DNA of 64,000 nt from Hydractinia symbiolongicarpus. Its lineage: Eukaryota; Cnidaria; Hydrozoa; Anthoathecata; Hydractiniidae. The notes under the pieces were generated by a model. It was not told where the DNA came from. It searched no databases and was given only the letters and a program-made list of their open reading frames with translations. This document shows, in pieces, positions 35,194 through 47,015 of this stretch. The first letter of the stretch is position 1. Each line of letters starts with the position of its first letter. The position numbers were made by a program, and so were the translations under genes. The DNA is taken from positions 24,807,001 to 24,871,000 of the forward strand of contig NC_079882.1 in the NCBI RefSeq assembly GCF_029227915.1. Reading direction: 5' to 3'.

Positions 35194-38100
35194 CTGAAAG
35201 AAAATAACGCATCAATTATTATCAATTTCGTGAATTAGCTTTAAAAACGTTATATGCTCAATTAGAGCATGGTGACGATTTTGCTATTACAAAGACTTAC
35301 ACTAGAGGTTGAGTTCCTATTTGACGTTCGATCTCGAATACTCGACGAAGTGCTATATCGATCGGAAATAGCAGACGTTCTGTCGGAAAAAGAGCTTCGT
35401 TCTGACGTACGATCAGTCGATGACAGGAGCTCAGCATTCTTTTTGCGCAGTCTTTCCGCGATGCTCTGAAAGGTTAATACAAGACAGTATTATATGAAAA
35501 CCTTTTTCACTTGGCGGTGTGTACTCACTACACTGTAATATCTAACATCCAAAAGTCACAAAAATAGCAAGTGTTAAAAAAGTAGCAAAAACATTAAAAA
35601 TTTAAATATTTTGCTTGGCAGCTAGGCTGAAATCAATAATGGAGTTGCTTACAAACAAAAACGTGTTATTCTTACCATGCGAGAATTTTCATCTTCGGTT
35701 GAGACTCTTCCACGCGTTCGTTCAGTCGTGTCGCTTCGTTTATTATCAGGTTCGGTTGAGTCATTTTCGTCCTAACAGAGACACATTTTTAAATTTTTTT
35801 CCATTTGGTTAGATCGCAACGAAGCATAAGCATTAGCATAACATTTTTATAAACATTCACATATCTACGTGGACATTTATATATTACTACGTCGTCCTAT
35901 CACATCACTACAGTTCCCAACAAACTCACGTGATACACAAAAATAGATACATTTAAGTTCTCTGTTACCTCATCTTGCTTCTGGTCTGGCATATAAGCTA
36001 CACCTGTCGGACGACGAGTTTCTCTTAAATTTCGATGAGCCACTCTGCGCGAGTGCGGCGAGATACGATTGCTTTCGCTTTCGCTCGGAGAGCGACTATA
36101 ATCGCTTTCTTGACTACCCTCCGAACTAGCCTCACTGCTCTTGCTAATATTTTTAGTTCGAGCACTCGCAGACGTGACATCGTCATTATCAGCATCTTTA
36201 GATCTTTCTGCCAGACGCGTTCTCCAGTCACTACCCCCTCCTCCTCCCACACGAGAAGAACCAAACAGCGAGGAGCGAGGAGAACTTGGTTCCTGCACGG
36301 TAACAAATTATTTTAGCACAAAGTTTAGATATGTTTAGGCTAGTGCATTTATGTATGATTTGTATATGTGTGTGCATGGTGCGGAAAATGAGGGTGCTAT
36401 GATTAACGCATTTAGCTGAGGTCTGGACAGAAAAAGTGCAAGTTGGGTAAAAAAATTATTATTATCATTTTTTTTTCTGTTATATATTTTTTAATATAAA
36501 AGTCGAGAAATTGTTTAATGTATAGTGCTATGTGATGTATATGTATACATCATTTCCGCGTATCCATAAAATTCAGCTACATCGAGAGACTGGATAAGTA
36601 AGGCCTGAGCAACTGACAACGAGTCATCAAGACAAATGCAAATAAATCCACGACACTCTCTATACGTCTTTCTATCTGTAAAAAAAACACTCCAAAACTA
36701 CAGTTTTCTGTCGACTAAGAACCTGCAGATCAAACTAACTTTTTCGAGAACAACATCAACACATATTACACAAACGAGTAATAAAAGTAAAAATCATATT
36801 TTCTGTTTTTTGAAATAGATACATTACCCTACCCTCTGTCTTCGTCGATAGCGATTTTGTAACATCTTTAACTCGTAAACATTAAAAGTTTCTCTATTTC
36901 ACAAATGCTCTCTGCAAGTTTCCAACAAAACTGTGGTAATTCACAGAACAATAACAAGAATACAATGCCGCGCCTTTATTGTTATTGTGTCGAGTAATTC
37001 GGCAATTATGTTTAATAACAACACAAAATTTTAAACAGACAGAAGTTGTCGTGTTTTTCTTTTAATTTAGCAAGTTAACAAGAAGAAAACAACGCAATCT
37101 TCTCGCCATACAAAAACAAATTCTCATCAAGTTTTTAAAGATCACATCAACGCAGTTTTTATTTCTCTAACCATCCCTTTTTTTGGACAACAAATTCTCT
37201 TTGCTCATCATTCACCGTAGAAAGTTCAATTAAATCAATTTCTTTTGTTGTTGTTCATATAATAGGAACAATAAAAGTCTATTATGATAGCTAACATTAA
37301 AAATAGATGATCGAATTACAATTTTTATAAAGACGTTTTATGTTATTGAACAAGTTTGAATTCACTCTTAATTCCCTGTAAACAAGAAACAATTAAATTA
37401 ACTTTCATGATTCCCTTATACGAGTACAACACATACAGGTCCACAAAATCACAACCCTCTGAGATTAAGTCAACACTAGCCGACTTTTACCTGATAACGG
37501 GAGCGATTGTAACTTCGTGAAAGCGTTTGAACCATGCCTCCTCCACCCGCTTGAATTTTTCGTAGTTTCTCGTTGCGAGCTCTTGTATCAAAAAAAGATC
37601 GCGTCCTTGGCGACGAATAGGACATATTACTTATGTCACGCAACGATAAAAAGTTAGAAACAACAGTCAACGCTCTTGTGTTTTGCAAGTTTAAAACGGT
37701 TATGTATAAACGATTCGCGTCGTTGACTTCAAAGAATTGTCTTCTTTAATTGTCCGACCAACACCAAAACACAGAAGAGACAATAACAGTAATTACAACT
37801 TGAAATTCTGCTGCATAAACAGGTTATTTGTTTAGTAAAGACAACCACGGATGAATTAAAACTGAAACAGTTTATTCATGTGAAAATTCAAATGAAGCCT
37901 TAAAACTTTTTTCAACGTAAAAAATCAAAGCATTTCATTTCTTCATCAGATTTCAAATACGAATATGCATGCTAGTTGAGTTCTTCTTTACGCCTTTAAA
38001 ATTTAATAAAAAACACTTCTCAACTTGTAAATCTTCGTACTAAATAATTCAATCTGTTCTCCGCCAACATGTACAATTTTAACAACCCCAACTCGCTTTA

Positions 38101-41100
38101 ACTATGAGCGTGAATATTATATCTCTACTCAAAACTCCATGTAATACAAACAGCGTTGTCACGATGAACGGAAATAGCTGATGACTTCTTCAATTAAAAT
38201 AAATCAATAAAAGATATAAAAAACTTCGCCTGATTCCGTAAAAAAAAGTTTAAAACAAACATCCTTCAACAGACCGTCACTCGAAGCAAGATCACAACGA
38301 AAAACAAACAGCACAAACAAACGCTACAATACACTTTCTCAGTCTTCTAAAACACACGAAATCTTATTTTACTTAAATCAGGAAACGGAAGCACTCCTAC
38401 CGATAAAGATTACGAAGGCTAATTGTTGTTTTTGTACTGCTAATTGGAATTATGATCCCCGCTAAGAGTTTTACTTCGACACTTCAGTCTTGTTACATGC
38501 TTCTGGAAACAATAAGATTTTACAAATTTGGCAAGTAAATAATATTTTTAAAATGCACTTGTGAGCTACGTACTTTTAAAGACTGCTCATTTATTCTGCA
38601 CACGTCAGCTAAAACACGTTAAACATAGGGAGAAAAAAATAGGGAGAAATTAGCGCGTTTTAAAGAATATTGACGATTTCAATGACGTAATCAAATGCGA
38701 ACAAATATTCGTAACAAAGACGAGCAAGTAAACCCACGGCACAGCATTCATAAAACGAAAACCCCACAACACACATATACATGCAACACAGCTGTATGAC
38801 AAAAAGTAAGAGAAAAAAGAAGTCAAAAAAGAATTAACGACTTACATTCGTTGTTTTATTTTTTCGAAATCTCGAGTCGGTGTCATTCTCGTCGAGTTTG
38901 ATTTTTCCACGCAGTCGATTTCGTGCAGTGTCGTCTTCTTTGTCGTCTTTTGTGACTGTAATCGAAGATGAAGTTGTTGTTGCGCGCAGAGCTCCGAACC
39001 TACTTGTTCTGGACTCTTCTGGTTTCTTCTCTTCCGATTTTGGTGGCTCTGTTTTACCCGAGGTAGGTCTGGTTCGTGCTGTGAAGGTAGTGCGCGACGC
39101 TGGCTCTGCCTTCTTAGGTTCCTCTTTTTCTGTCTCCTTAAATCGATTTTGAAATTTTGAAGTAACTGAGGTAATTGTCACCTCCTGTTTATTGTCTTTC
39201 TTTTCGTCACGATTTAAAGCGCTCGACGTGCGCAGTGGGTTACTCTGCAAGCTAGTTCTACTGGATGTCGTTGATGGTGCCGTGGACGAACGCTTCGAAG
39301 AAATATTTTTAGTCGAAGCTGGCCTATTCTCAGAATCAGAGTCGTGGTCAGATTCACCTGAACCAGTTCTTTTTTCTGATTTGTTTTTTGAAACTTTATT
39401 GTCATTAGTTATTTTTTCGGTATTTTTTCCATTGTTATTAAAATTTGCACGACTGCCTTTCACGATTGGACGGACGGGAGTTTTCTTTAACATCTCATTA
39501 ATCTCCTTGGCAATCATGGAATTGCTGAAAAATGGAAAAAAACGTCAACATTTATTTTCTATCTCAAAATATACGTTTCTCAACTGAGATGACATTATTG
39601 ATTTTGAAAAAATATTAGAGCTTGAAGAGAAAATGACAGGATTGCGAAGTCCACTATGTGAACAGTACAAAAACAAATAAGCCATAATAAACATACTCGT
39701 TCATGTCTATTGTAATATCCATCCTAAAATAAAAATTTTAAAGTATAAGACATTTGGGATTCGTAAAGTAATCAGAAACTGAAAACAAGCATTTTTATTA
39801 CAATTCTTTACAAGTTACAAATCCTGATAAAATATAAATTTTATTTTAGCAAGATAATTTTTTTACCATATTGGTCGACAACAAATGTTGCAATGTGCCT
39901 TTAGTAGATTTCATACTTTTTTTAAAGATTGGATTTATATATGTTTTCATTTTGGTGATTAACTTCCAATTTCATTTGACCTCAGGAAATACTGCTATGT
40001 TGGCACAATTGTCAGGATCAAGGATTTTTCCTTTGTTTCAAAATACTCAATCTGATATGAATAGATTACCACTACCACTGTTGCATTTATTCACAGTATG
40101 ACTGTGAAAATTAAGATTTTAGTTACAAATTTTTACAAGTTACAAATACAAATGCTAATTCATTCTTGGTGTTCAGTTGGTCAAAATAGAAAAAAAATGA
40201 AAAGGAACAGCAATTCGAAAGACTACCCAAAATATATACAGTTAAATTATAGCATAACTGAACCTTTTTGCATTGGTTCAGATAGGTGTATTTATTTATT
40301 AACTTATTTGTGAACCTGATGTTTAAACATTTTAAATGCAACATTATATTTGCCTAAATTGGGAGGTAAATGAACCTTGTAACTAATTATAACTATTATT
40401 TTATCAATCATTCACTTGTTGAGGTACATCGTATTATGTGCAGATAAAAAAACTACAAAAAAAAATTTTTTTTGTAGCAAATGATGATGACACCAAACAA
40501 TTATATCAAAAGATATTTTATTGATTGTCTTTTTGTTTATCAGGGTAAGCAAATAGGAAAATTACTTTAGGTCGTAAATAAAAAGGCAGAGTAATCCTTT
40601 TACATAAAGAAGACTGATCTTGTTTGTTCAAACAGATTAAATGGTATTTACTTAGATGGAAGTGAATTAAGCAAGAATAATTCTGAACAAGATTACAGCA
40701 TACCTTTTATTTTTTGTGAAATTTGGTTTCTAAAGAAAATATCAAGAACAATGCTTCATAACATAATAGGTTTAAAGAAACAAAAAATAGACAGAATAAA
40801 ATATACAAACAGACGTGTTTTGCAAAAAGGGGATCAAAAGGAAGTCAAAAATGATTGACAGTTTTAAAGATGGTACCCAAAGCTGCTATGACACATTCTG
40901 GCCTAGTACAATGCAGGCTTTCTACACCTTACCAATCTAAACTACTATTTAAAATAAAAGGTAAAACAGTAATTCAAAATTAAGCTCTTGTTTTCTTATA
41001 GATGTTTTGAGCTTTTAGACTAGGTGCTTATTCGACAGGGCACTTATTTAAGAAGAAAGGGTGAAATTTATGAGAATGTATCTCAAAGCTGTTAGTTTAT

Positions 41101-44100
41101 TTACTTTTAGTACAAAATGTGAAGCAAGTTCTGAAAACTTATTAAAAGTTTGAGTTTCTAGATGGAATTCTTATTGGAGGGTGAGGACATTAATTAAAAA
41201 TTTATTATACAGGTTTCATTGGCTACCAAATGGCACACTTTTTCCAGGGAAGGAGCTGCTTATTCAATAAGAACTTATAAATCGTGCTTTATAGTTTTCA
41301 TGTTGTATACAATAACTAAATTCCTACAAAAAACTTGAAAATATTATGCTGACCAAGTGAGAGTTTTTTTATGTATCGAACATTTGCTGGCTATATGGTC
41401 TACGCTTGACCACATTTTTTCATCCATTTTTTGAAAAAACAAAACACATTTGTGTAGATGGCAATTTGTTCAACATCTTTCCTTTAAAGTTCACAAGTGC
41501 ATTTTATATACTATGTATAACTTATTTTTACCAAGTCAAAAAAAGCCCACAAAACTCCAGTCAAATTAGTAAAAGAATACTGGTTGGGCATTGTGGCTCT
41601 GTTACAAAGAAAGGGCAACAGATAATTATAATACATTTGCCATATGCAGCAACTTGAAGCTTGCATGTACATATAATATACAGAGAATACGCCTCATCTA
41701 CTTAATATAAGTTAATTATTAAGCATAACTTCCCATGCTAGAAAAACATTTAAGATAGCAAGTTTATTCAAATGGCGTGGCACCATCTGACAAAAGGCAG
41801 TGAAATATTTGATTCAATAAATTAATGTTGCTAATTTTCATTTCATGTTGTATCGCTTCTTTGAAACAAAACACTTGCAATCTTTAATGTCACTAGGACA
41901 AGAAGAGCGCCTTACTGTGTGGAATATGTTTGGTGCATAAAATGTGCAAAGATGCATCAACATTTTTAATATGGAAGGTCATCTGAGAAATTCTATCATG
42001 TTATAAAAATATTTTACAACTGTGCTACCTTAAAAAAAATTCTCTAACTAACAAAGAGAACAAACATAATCCAAACGTCTTGCAAGGTTAATGTAAATGT
42101 CTTGCAAGGCTAATGTACTGCAACCATATATTTCACTGCCTTGAATACGCTAGGTTTCGAGCCCGCCTACCAGGAACCACTTTTGTGGTTTGAGTTACTT
42201 CTTTTTCCTATGTAGTAAAATTTACACTAAATATAAACTAGCTATCTAGCTAATCTCTTACTTTCCTTTTCGCAGCTTATTTTAAACTGTGATTAACTTA
42301 CACAGTAGAAGCAACATTGTGAAGGGGGTAGAGGTACACATGTATGGTAAGTAATTTAATAACAAAAATGAACATACCTTAGCTAATTCTTTCGAAAGTT
42401 TTCGACAGTTTTCTGCAGTTTTTAAAAATTCGGGCTCTGATAAGTCACATGGTGTTTGACCCTAGAAAATAAAATTATTACTTTCTTCATTTTTGTGAAG
42501 AAGAATGATTACATACTCAATTTGCTTATTTATTTTTTCTAATGACAGGCCTGAAAGGTGTAAAATTGTACACATATGCAATTTGTTGTTTAAACAAGTC
42601 TTTTGTGTGTAGTAATTGTATAGGAAGAAAAAAACCATCAATGTAAATTATAAAAAAAGCTTGCACAAACAGCTTAATATGTCTTAATACCACATATGTC
42701 TTCAAAATTTGTGTAATTTATTGCAAAAACAAAGAAAAGACAATAAAAAATTTTTTGCTTGTGAACTATAAGTGTATTAAAATTTCTCTTACATTACTGT
42801 TTTTAAGTTCAAAGTCTGCACCAGCTTCAGTTAGCAATTCACATGCTGTTTTTGAGCCCCAGTGAACCGCAGCATGCAACGGAGTCCAGCCGTCATTGTC
42901 ACGAACATTGACATCTATGTTTCCAATTTGAAGTAACAGACTGAAAAAGGAAAAGGTCAAAAAAATAATTTCTCTAAAAAACTAAATATAACATTGCCAA
43001 TTTTTTGTTTTGTCATAGAAATTACCACATTGTGTTTTCTACGTTTTATCTTTATACTTTAACTAGTTGATATGGATCTTACCTAATAACTTTATTATAT
43101 CCTTTTGCAGCTGCCACATGAAGTGCGGTTGCACCTGAAAAAATAAAATATGAGTGAAAATACTTACACAATGTTACATTGATGATGTTTGAATGTATTT
43201 TCGCAGAACACCATTAAAAATAGCAAACCTAATTAGAAGTAAAAGAACATTTACCTTGCCAATCTAAAATTTCATCTACTTCTTTATTATTTATCCAACC
43301 GTTTGCATCTTCGATCATTTTACGTTCTTCTTCATTTCGTGCATCTTCTACCTCAACACCTGCAACAGTTTATGTTCATATAAAAATAATTCTATAATCA
43401 GTTATATCTAAACAAGAGTGCAAATATTAAAAACTATAACAAACCTTGTGCATCAATTTCTTCTGAAAGAAATTCTTCCATTTCTTCTTCCTCTGCAAGA
43501 TCAAGGGGAACTTCACCTTCATTGTTGACTGCACTAAGATCAGCTCCATTGTCAATAAGAATTCTACAACACACAAAAATGAAATGCTACTGTAGATTTC
43601 AAACCATCTAATGAACTTTGCCTTAATTTTATATTTTATAATTGGCTTGAAACATGCAGGGAATTTGTTAAAAAAATCGCTCAATGGGAAACTGTGTGCA
43701 TGTGACAATTACAAATCAGAAGTTAGCGTGGTCACATTACTGCTCGGCTAATCAATCTTTTTTGTAACATACAGGCACTACTACTGTTTGTCAAAAGTGA
43801 AGATTAACTTGATAAGTATTTAAACAAGAAAAGTTTGTTGAAGTTGTTGAAGCTAATAAAAATGAAATATTCTCGTCTGTCAACCTAAGTCAATTTTTCC
43901 ATGAGAGTTGTAGCTAAATAATAAAAATATTTTCTGACATTTGTCCATTCTGCAACATTCCTTTTTTCTCATTAACTCTATCATTGAACAAAAAGGTTGA
44001 TTCTCCATATTTTCTGCCAAGTTTGGTCATCAATGAACAAGGCAATGAAGATAAAACATTCATCCATTTATTTCCAATATAACTTGCACAAGGTGAAAAA

Positions 44101-47015
44101 AGAAGAAAAAAGCAAAAAACATTATTTAGCATGATATCCATTCCCTCATATTCCTATTTGATGCTTAAAAATGAAGAGGAACAAACTTTTAAATATAAAT
44201 GGTCTTAGCTATCACATTAAAATGTTAAGAAAGAAAATTTTGCTTAGTTTAGAGCTAGAATTAAACTAACACCTCTCTCTTGGCTCATAGATTGTTTCAG
44301 TTCCTAGAACTTTCTTAATTATGCACAAAAAGTAGAAAATGTGAAAATAATAGTTATCAATAGTGAATAAATAAATTAATCAGATACATACTGAGCTATG
44401 TCGATGTTTCCAGCACTAGCTGCAGCATGCAATGGGGTCCATCCTTCATTGTCACAAGCTTCAATATTTGCTCCTTTATTAAGGAGTAATTTAACCATAT
44501 CATCATTTTCATCGATACAGGCCTAAAATGAGGAAAAACAACCGATTACAAATAGGGTGTGAATAATAAAATTTCTAAGCATGGTTGATATTCTTTGATA
44601 TTTAAACAAATTTAGTCTGTCTTTGTTGTTTACAGAAACAGCAAAAAATAAATTAATGAAAAACATCTCTGTATACACCTGTGCATACAGCTTTGATTTG
44701 TAAAAGACCCTAAACCTAATCCATGTCTATTAACTTACTTCAGTTTAAATGTATATATAAATATTTTCCAGTTTTGTTTTGGTCTTTCTTCATCTTACAG
44801 AAATAATCTGAATGTATAATATATAAATGGCAGTGACTTAAAAAAGGAAAAATTAGGAAATAGGAAAAATAAGGTTTATGACAGATTGTAGTGAGCGTTC
44901 TGTGAGGAAGGCAGTAAATTAGTGTTGGATGCATCAGCATTATAAAAAATCCAAAATGTGATAACAAATATGTAAACAAAATTCTGTTAAAAAAATCTAA
45001 AATTAAAACAAAACAAAATAAGCTATTCTTACAAAATTCCAGAATGCAAGCTGTTAAATAAGTCCTGATTTAGAAAAAAGTTATACATGTTTCACTGAGT
45101 TTTATGTGACATCAAACACTGAAGTGCTTGACAGCTTATTATTTTCAATATTTTCACATATGGCTGAGGCTCTATCTACAAAATTGGATCCAGAAGACCT
45201 TTTTTTAGATCTTGATTGAATACTTGTACTCTTTAAAAGCTTCTAGCATTCTTTTTGTGTCATTTCCTGTAATAATTACTTGGTTAAAATTCATTCAAAA
45301 ACACAATTTTTGATTTATAAATCTTTCCCAAAATTTTTCCACTGAAATAAAAAATTGTCAGAATGTTTTTTTTGCCGAAACATTTTCTTCCCAAAATTTT
45401 ATTCTTAGTTATGCTTGTCTTAAAGTGCATTAAACACTGAGCTTGAGAAATTAAGGGAAAGCTCTTACTAAAGAAGATAACTATATTTGTTGGAAGTGTG
45501 GGTCTTTGCGTGGGTGTTTGTTGATGCAAAACATTTCTTTATTGTATGGTTCATAGACTTTTGTTAATGTTCACATTCTTGGTGGTAAGTCCTATTGGCT
45601 CTAACAACTTTTTTTTATTTTCCCAGGATAATAACTTAAGTTCCTACTTGTACTCTATCAACAAGAGTCCTGAGTACTAAAAGCCATCCAGGTCCAAAAA
45701 CTGCTCCACAATCTCCAAAGATATCAATTCTATTTTCAAGCTGAATGCTGAGCAAAAAGGATCAATTCACAGTTTTATGGTCTCTATAAGACTCAGCCAA
45801 GAAAAAGATGCCTTTTTCAGTCATTTCTTCTCACAGAAACATTGTTGAGGCTTTATTATTGATTGAAAATGAATAACTTATGATATATTCATTCACGTAA
45901 GTCCTGACCACTGAACACAGTAAACAGAAAGACAAGGCCAAAATGTTACTGATTTTCTTTCTTTGCTAGAAAATGTGAAATCATGGCAAATATATTTTAA
46001 ACGCAAAAATATTTCATGAATTAGTTGTTGTGACTGATATCAGCTAGAGTAAAAAAAAAAATACTTGAAATATTGTACAAGAACAAAGCAATAAAAAAAT
46101 TAGAACAACATACGCAGAAGAAAAATTTTCTGGTTCTTATGAAAAAGTATCATGAAAAATGTAAACAACTAAGTGTCTGTTGTGTTGCATTGAAGAAGCA
46201 CCTTGCAGACTCTGCACAGTACCTCCAGGCAGAACTAAACCACTTACGACATTTGACATATATACCTTTTATTTATATGCACAGAGTCGAATTCTATTTC
46301 ACATACAATTGTTGGAAAAAGGGGAACTTGTCTAGTTTCAGGAGATTTTGTTAGTAATTTTCTTTGTGTGACACTTCAATACAGAAAGTCTAAAATGCTG
46401 GAGTCTCCCAGTCAGTTCAGTCAAACAAAGGAGACTGAGCATAAATGTAAAATAGATGGTCTTAAATTAATATTGTATGCGTGAAGCACTCAACACAGAA
46501 TCACAATTTTTCTGCATTTAGGAAAACCTGTATTAGCTGTTTCAAGTAATCAAACATTAATTTAAATGTGTGTAAACCCAACTCTTATTATTTTAATTCA
46601 ACGTGCGTAGTAATACTCTCTTCAACTTTGCTCGATGTGGATGTCACTTGTTAAAATTTAGCACAAGAAGTGACTGAACTTATCTATCAAGGTCTAGTAA
46701 AATGCACAAAAATCTTGAGGTATATATATTATATCTAGCTACCTGGTGAAGTGCAGTAAGGCCGTCAATATTGGTATAATCTATGTCTACGCCTTCCTTT
46801 AATAATCTTTCTGTCTCTTCTAAATCGCCACTTGCTACAGCTGATAGAAATACAGTTCCTTTATCGAATTTTATTGTAAATTGTACAGGTAAACGCACTG
46901 GTTTCTCTTTAGCAGTATCACTTGCCAGCCAATCTTTTATTGCCTGAGCACGCCTCAAAAGTGCATTTGAAGCACGAGATGGAGTACCAAGGTCACTCGA
47001 CATTTTTTCAACCAT
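34667..47015 (-). CDS. PPP1R12: Myosin phosphatase targeting subunit (MYPT/PPP1R12 family)
   Basis: Regulatory subunit that brings PP1 catalytic subunit to phosphorylated myosin light chain. Exons in coding order: 46,743-47,015; 44,392-44,522; 43,445-43,563; 43,255-43,359; 43,083-43,134; 42,793-42,940; 42,378-42,461; 39,697-39,723; 38,846-39,524; 35,969-36,292; 35,676-35,771; 35,301-35,465; 35,098-35,193; 34,839-34,889; 34,667-34,765 (TAA). Domain order is PP1-binding N-terminus, ankyrin repeats (exons 1-7), basic/Ser-rich disordered centre, ROCK-site exon with NLRETRRPTGVAYMPD, and C-terminal coiled coil ending LKDENGALIRVISKLSR. That is about 816 residues, near the size of PPP1R12C and shorter than MYPT1. 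Splice phases agree everywhere except exon 7 to exon 8, where a small exon is missing or alternative splicing occurs. An extra exon at 37,491-37,625 probably starts a short isoform. Confidence 0.93.
35969..36292 (-). CDS. MYPT exon with ROCK inhibitory phosphosite
   Basis: A 324-bp exon in phase 0 at both ends. Residues run from EPSSPRSSLFGSSRVGGGGG through an acidic/Ser-rich stretch to LRETRRPTGVAYMPDQKQDE. The Thr codon is near 36,006. The RRxTGV core matches the site that, in vertebrate MYPT1, ROCK phosphorylates to inhibit the phosphatase. The plus-strand paralogue keeps the same core. Confidence 0.88.
37491..37625 (-). CDS. Alternative first exon of a short MYPT isoform
   Basis: Opens at an ATG (complement of 37,623-37,625) and encodes 45 residues: an Arg/Ser-rich start (MSYSSPRTRSFF), a GGGGM turn, and RSYNRSRYQ. 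It ends at a CAG|GTAAAAG donor in phase 0. The next downstream exon (36,292) begins in phase 0, so it joins in frame. No acceptor in a usable phase precedes it, because the nearest AG would bring a stop. It therefore behaves as a first exon and not a cassette. The isoform would carry the ROCK site and coiled coil only, like the small M20/M21 products of vertebrate PPP1R12B. Inference from splice logic. Confidence 0.6.
38846..39524 (-). CDS. MYPT central disordered exon (679 bp)
   Basis: Largest exon, entered at CAG|C with AAT TCC ATG ATT and leaving at ACG AAT|GTAAGT. It encodes about 226 residues rich in Ser, Lys, Thr, Arg and Glu, starting EINEMLKKTPVRPIVKGSR. Several RxxS/T sites and SRF/ARN-type patches occur, with no folded domain. 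The matching region in vertebrate MYPT is also disordered and carries nuclear localisation and regulatory phosphorylation sites. The 27-bp exon just upstream (39,697-39,723) reads MDITIDMN in the frame this exon requires. Confidence 0.85.
42378..47015 (-). CDS. MYPT exons 1-7: PP1-docking N-terminus and ankyrin repeats
   Basis: Start ATG at 47,015, with a second in-frame ATG four codons on. Exon 1 has FTIKFDKGTVFL where MYPT1 has its KVKF docking motif followed by FDDGAVFL. The hydrophobic-x-Phe core (IKF) is kept, but the preceding basic residue is Thr. An alternative R-x-x-VQF lies just before. Ankyrin repeats follow with canonical GLTALHQ, GWTPLHAAASAG, GEVPLDLA, GATALHVAAAKG, GWTPLHAAVHWG and GQTPCDL turns. 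In vertebrate MYPT1 these grip PP1 together with the N-terminal arm. The acidic EEEEMEEFL helix linking the two repeat blocks is also conserved. Exon 7 ends at a strong AAG|GTATGTT donor in phase 0. Confidence 0.92.

Noticed and set aside
36035-36338. Plus-strand ORFs of 93 and 65 codons
   Set aside because: Antisense shadows of the MYPT phosphosite exon.
38880-39587. Plus-strand ORFs of 90 and 131 codons
   Set aside because: Antisense shadows of the large Ser/Lys-rich MYPT exon on the minus strand.
43427-43708. 93-codon minus-strand ORF covering MYPT exon 3
   Set aside because: It is largely intron in a different frame from the true exon at 43,445-43,563.
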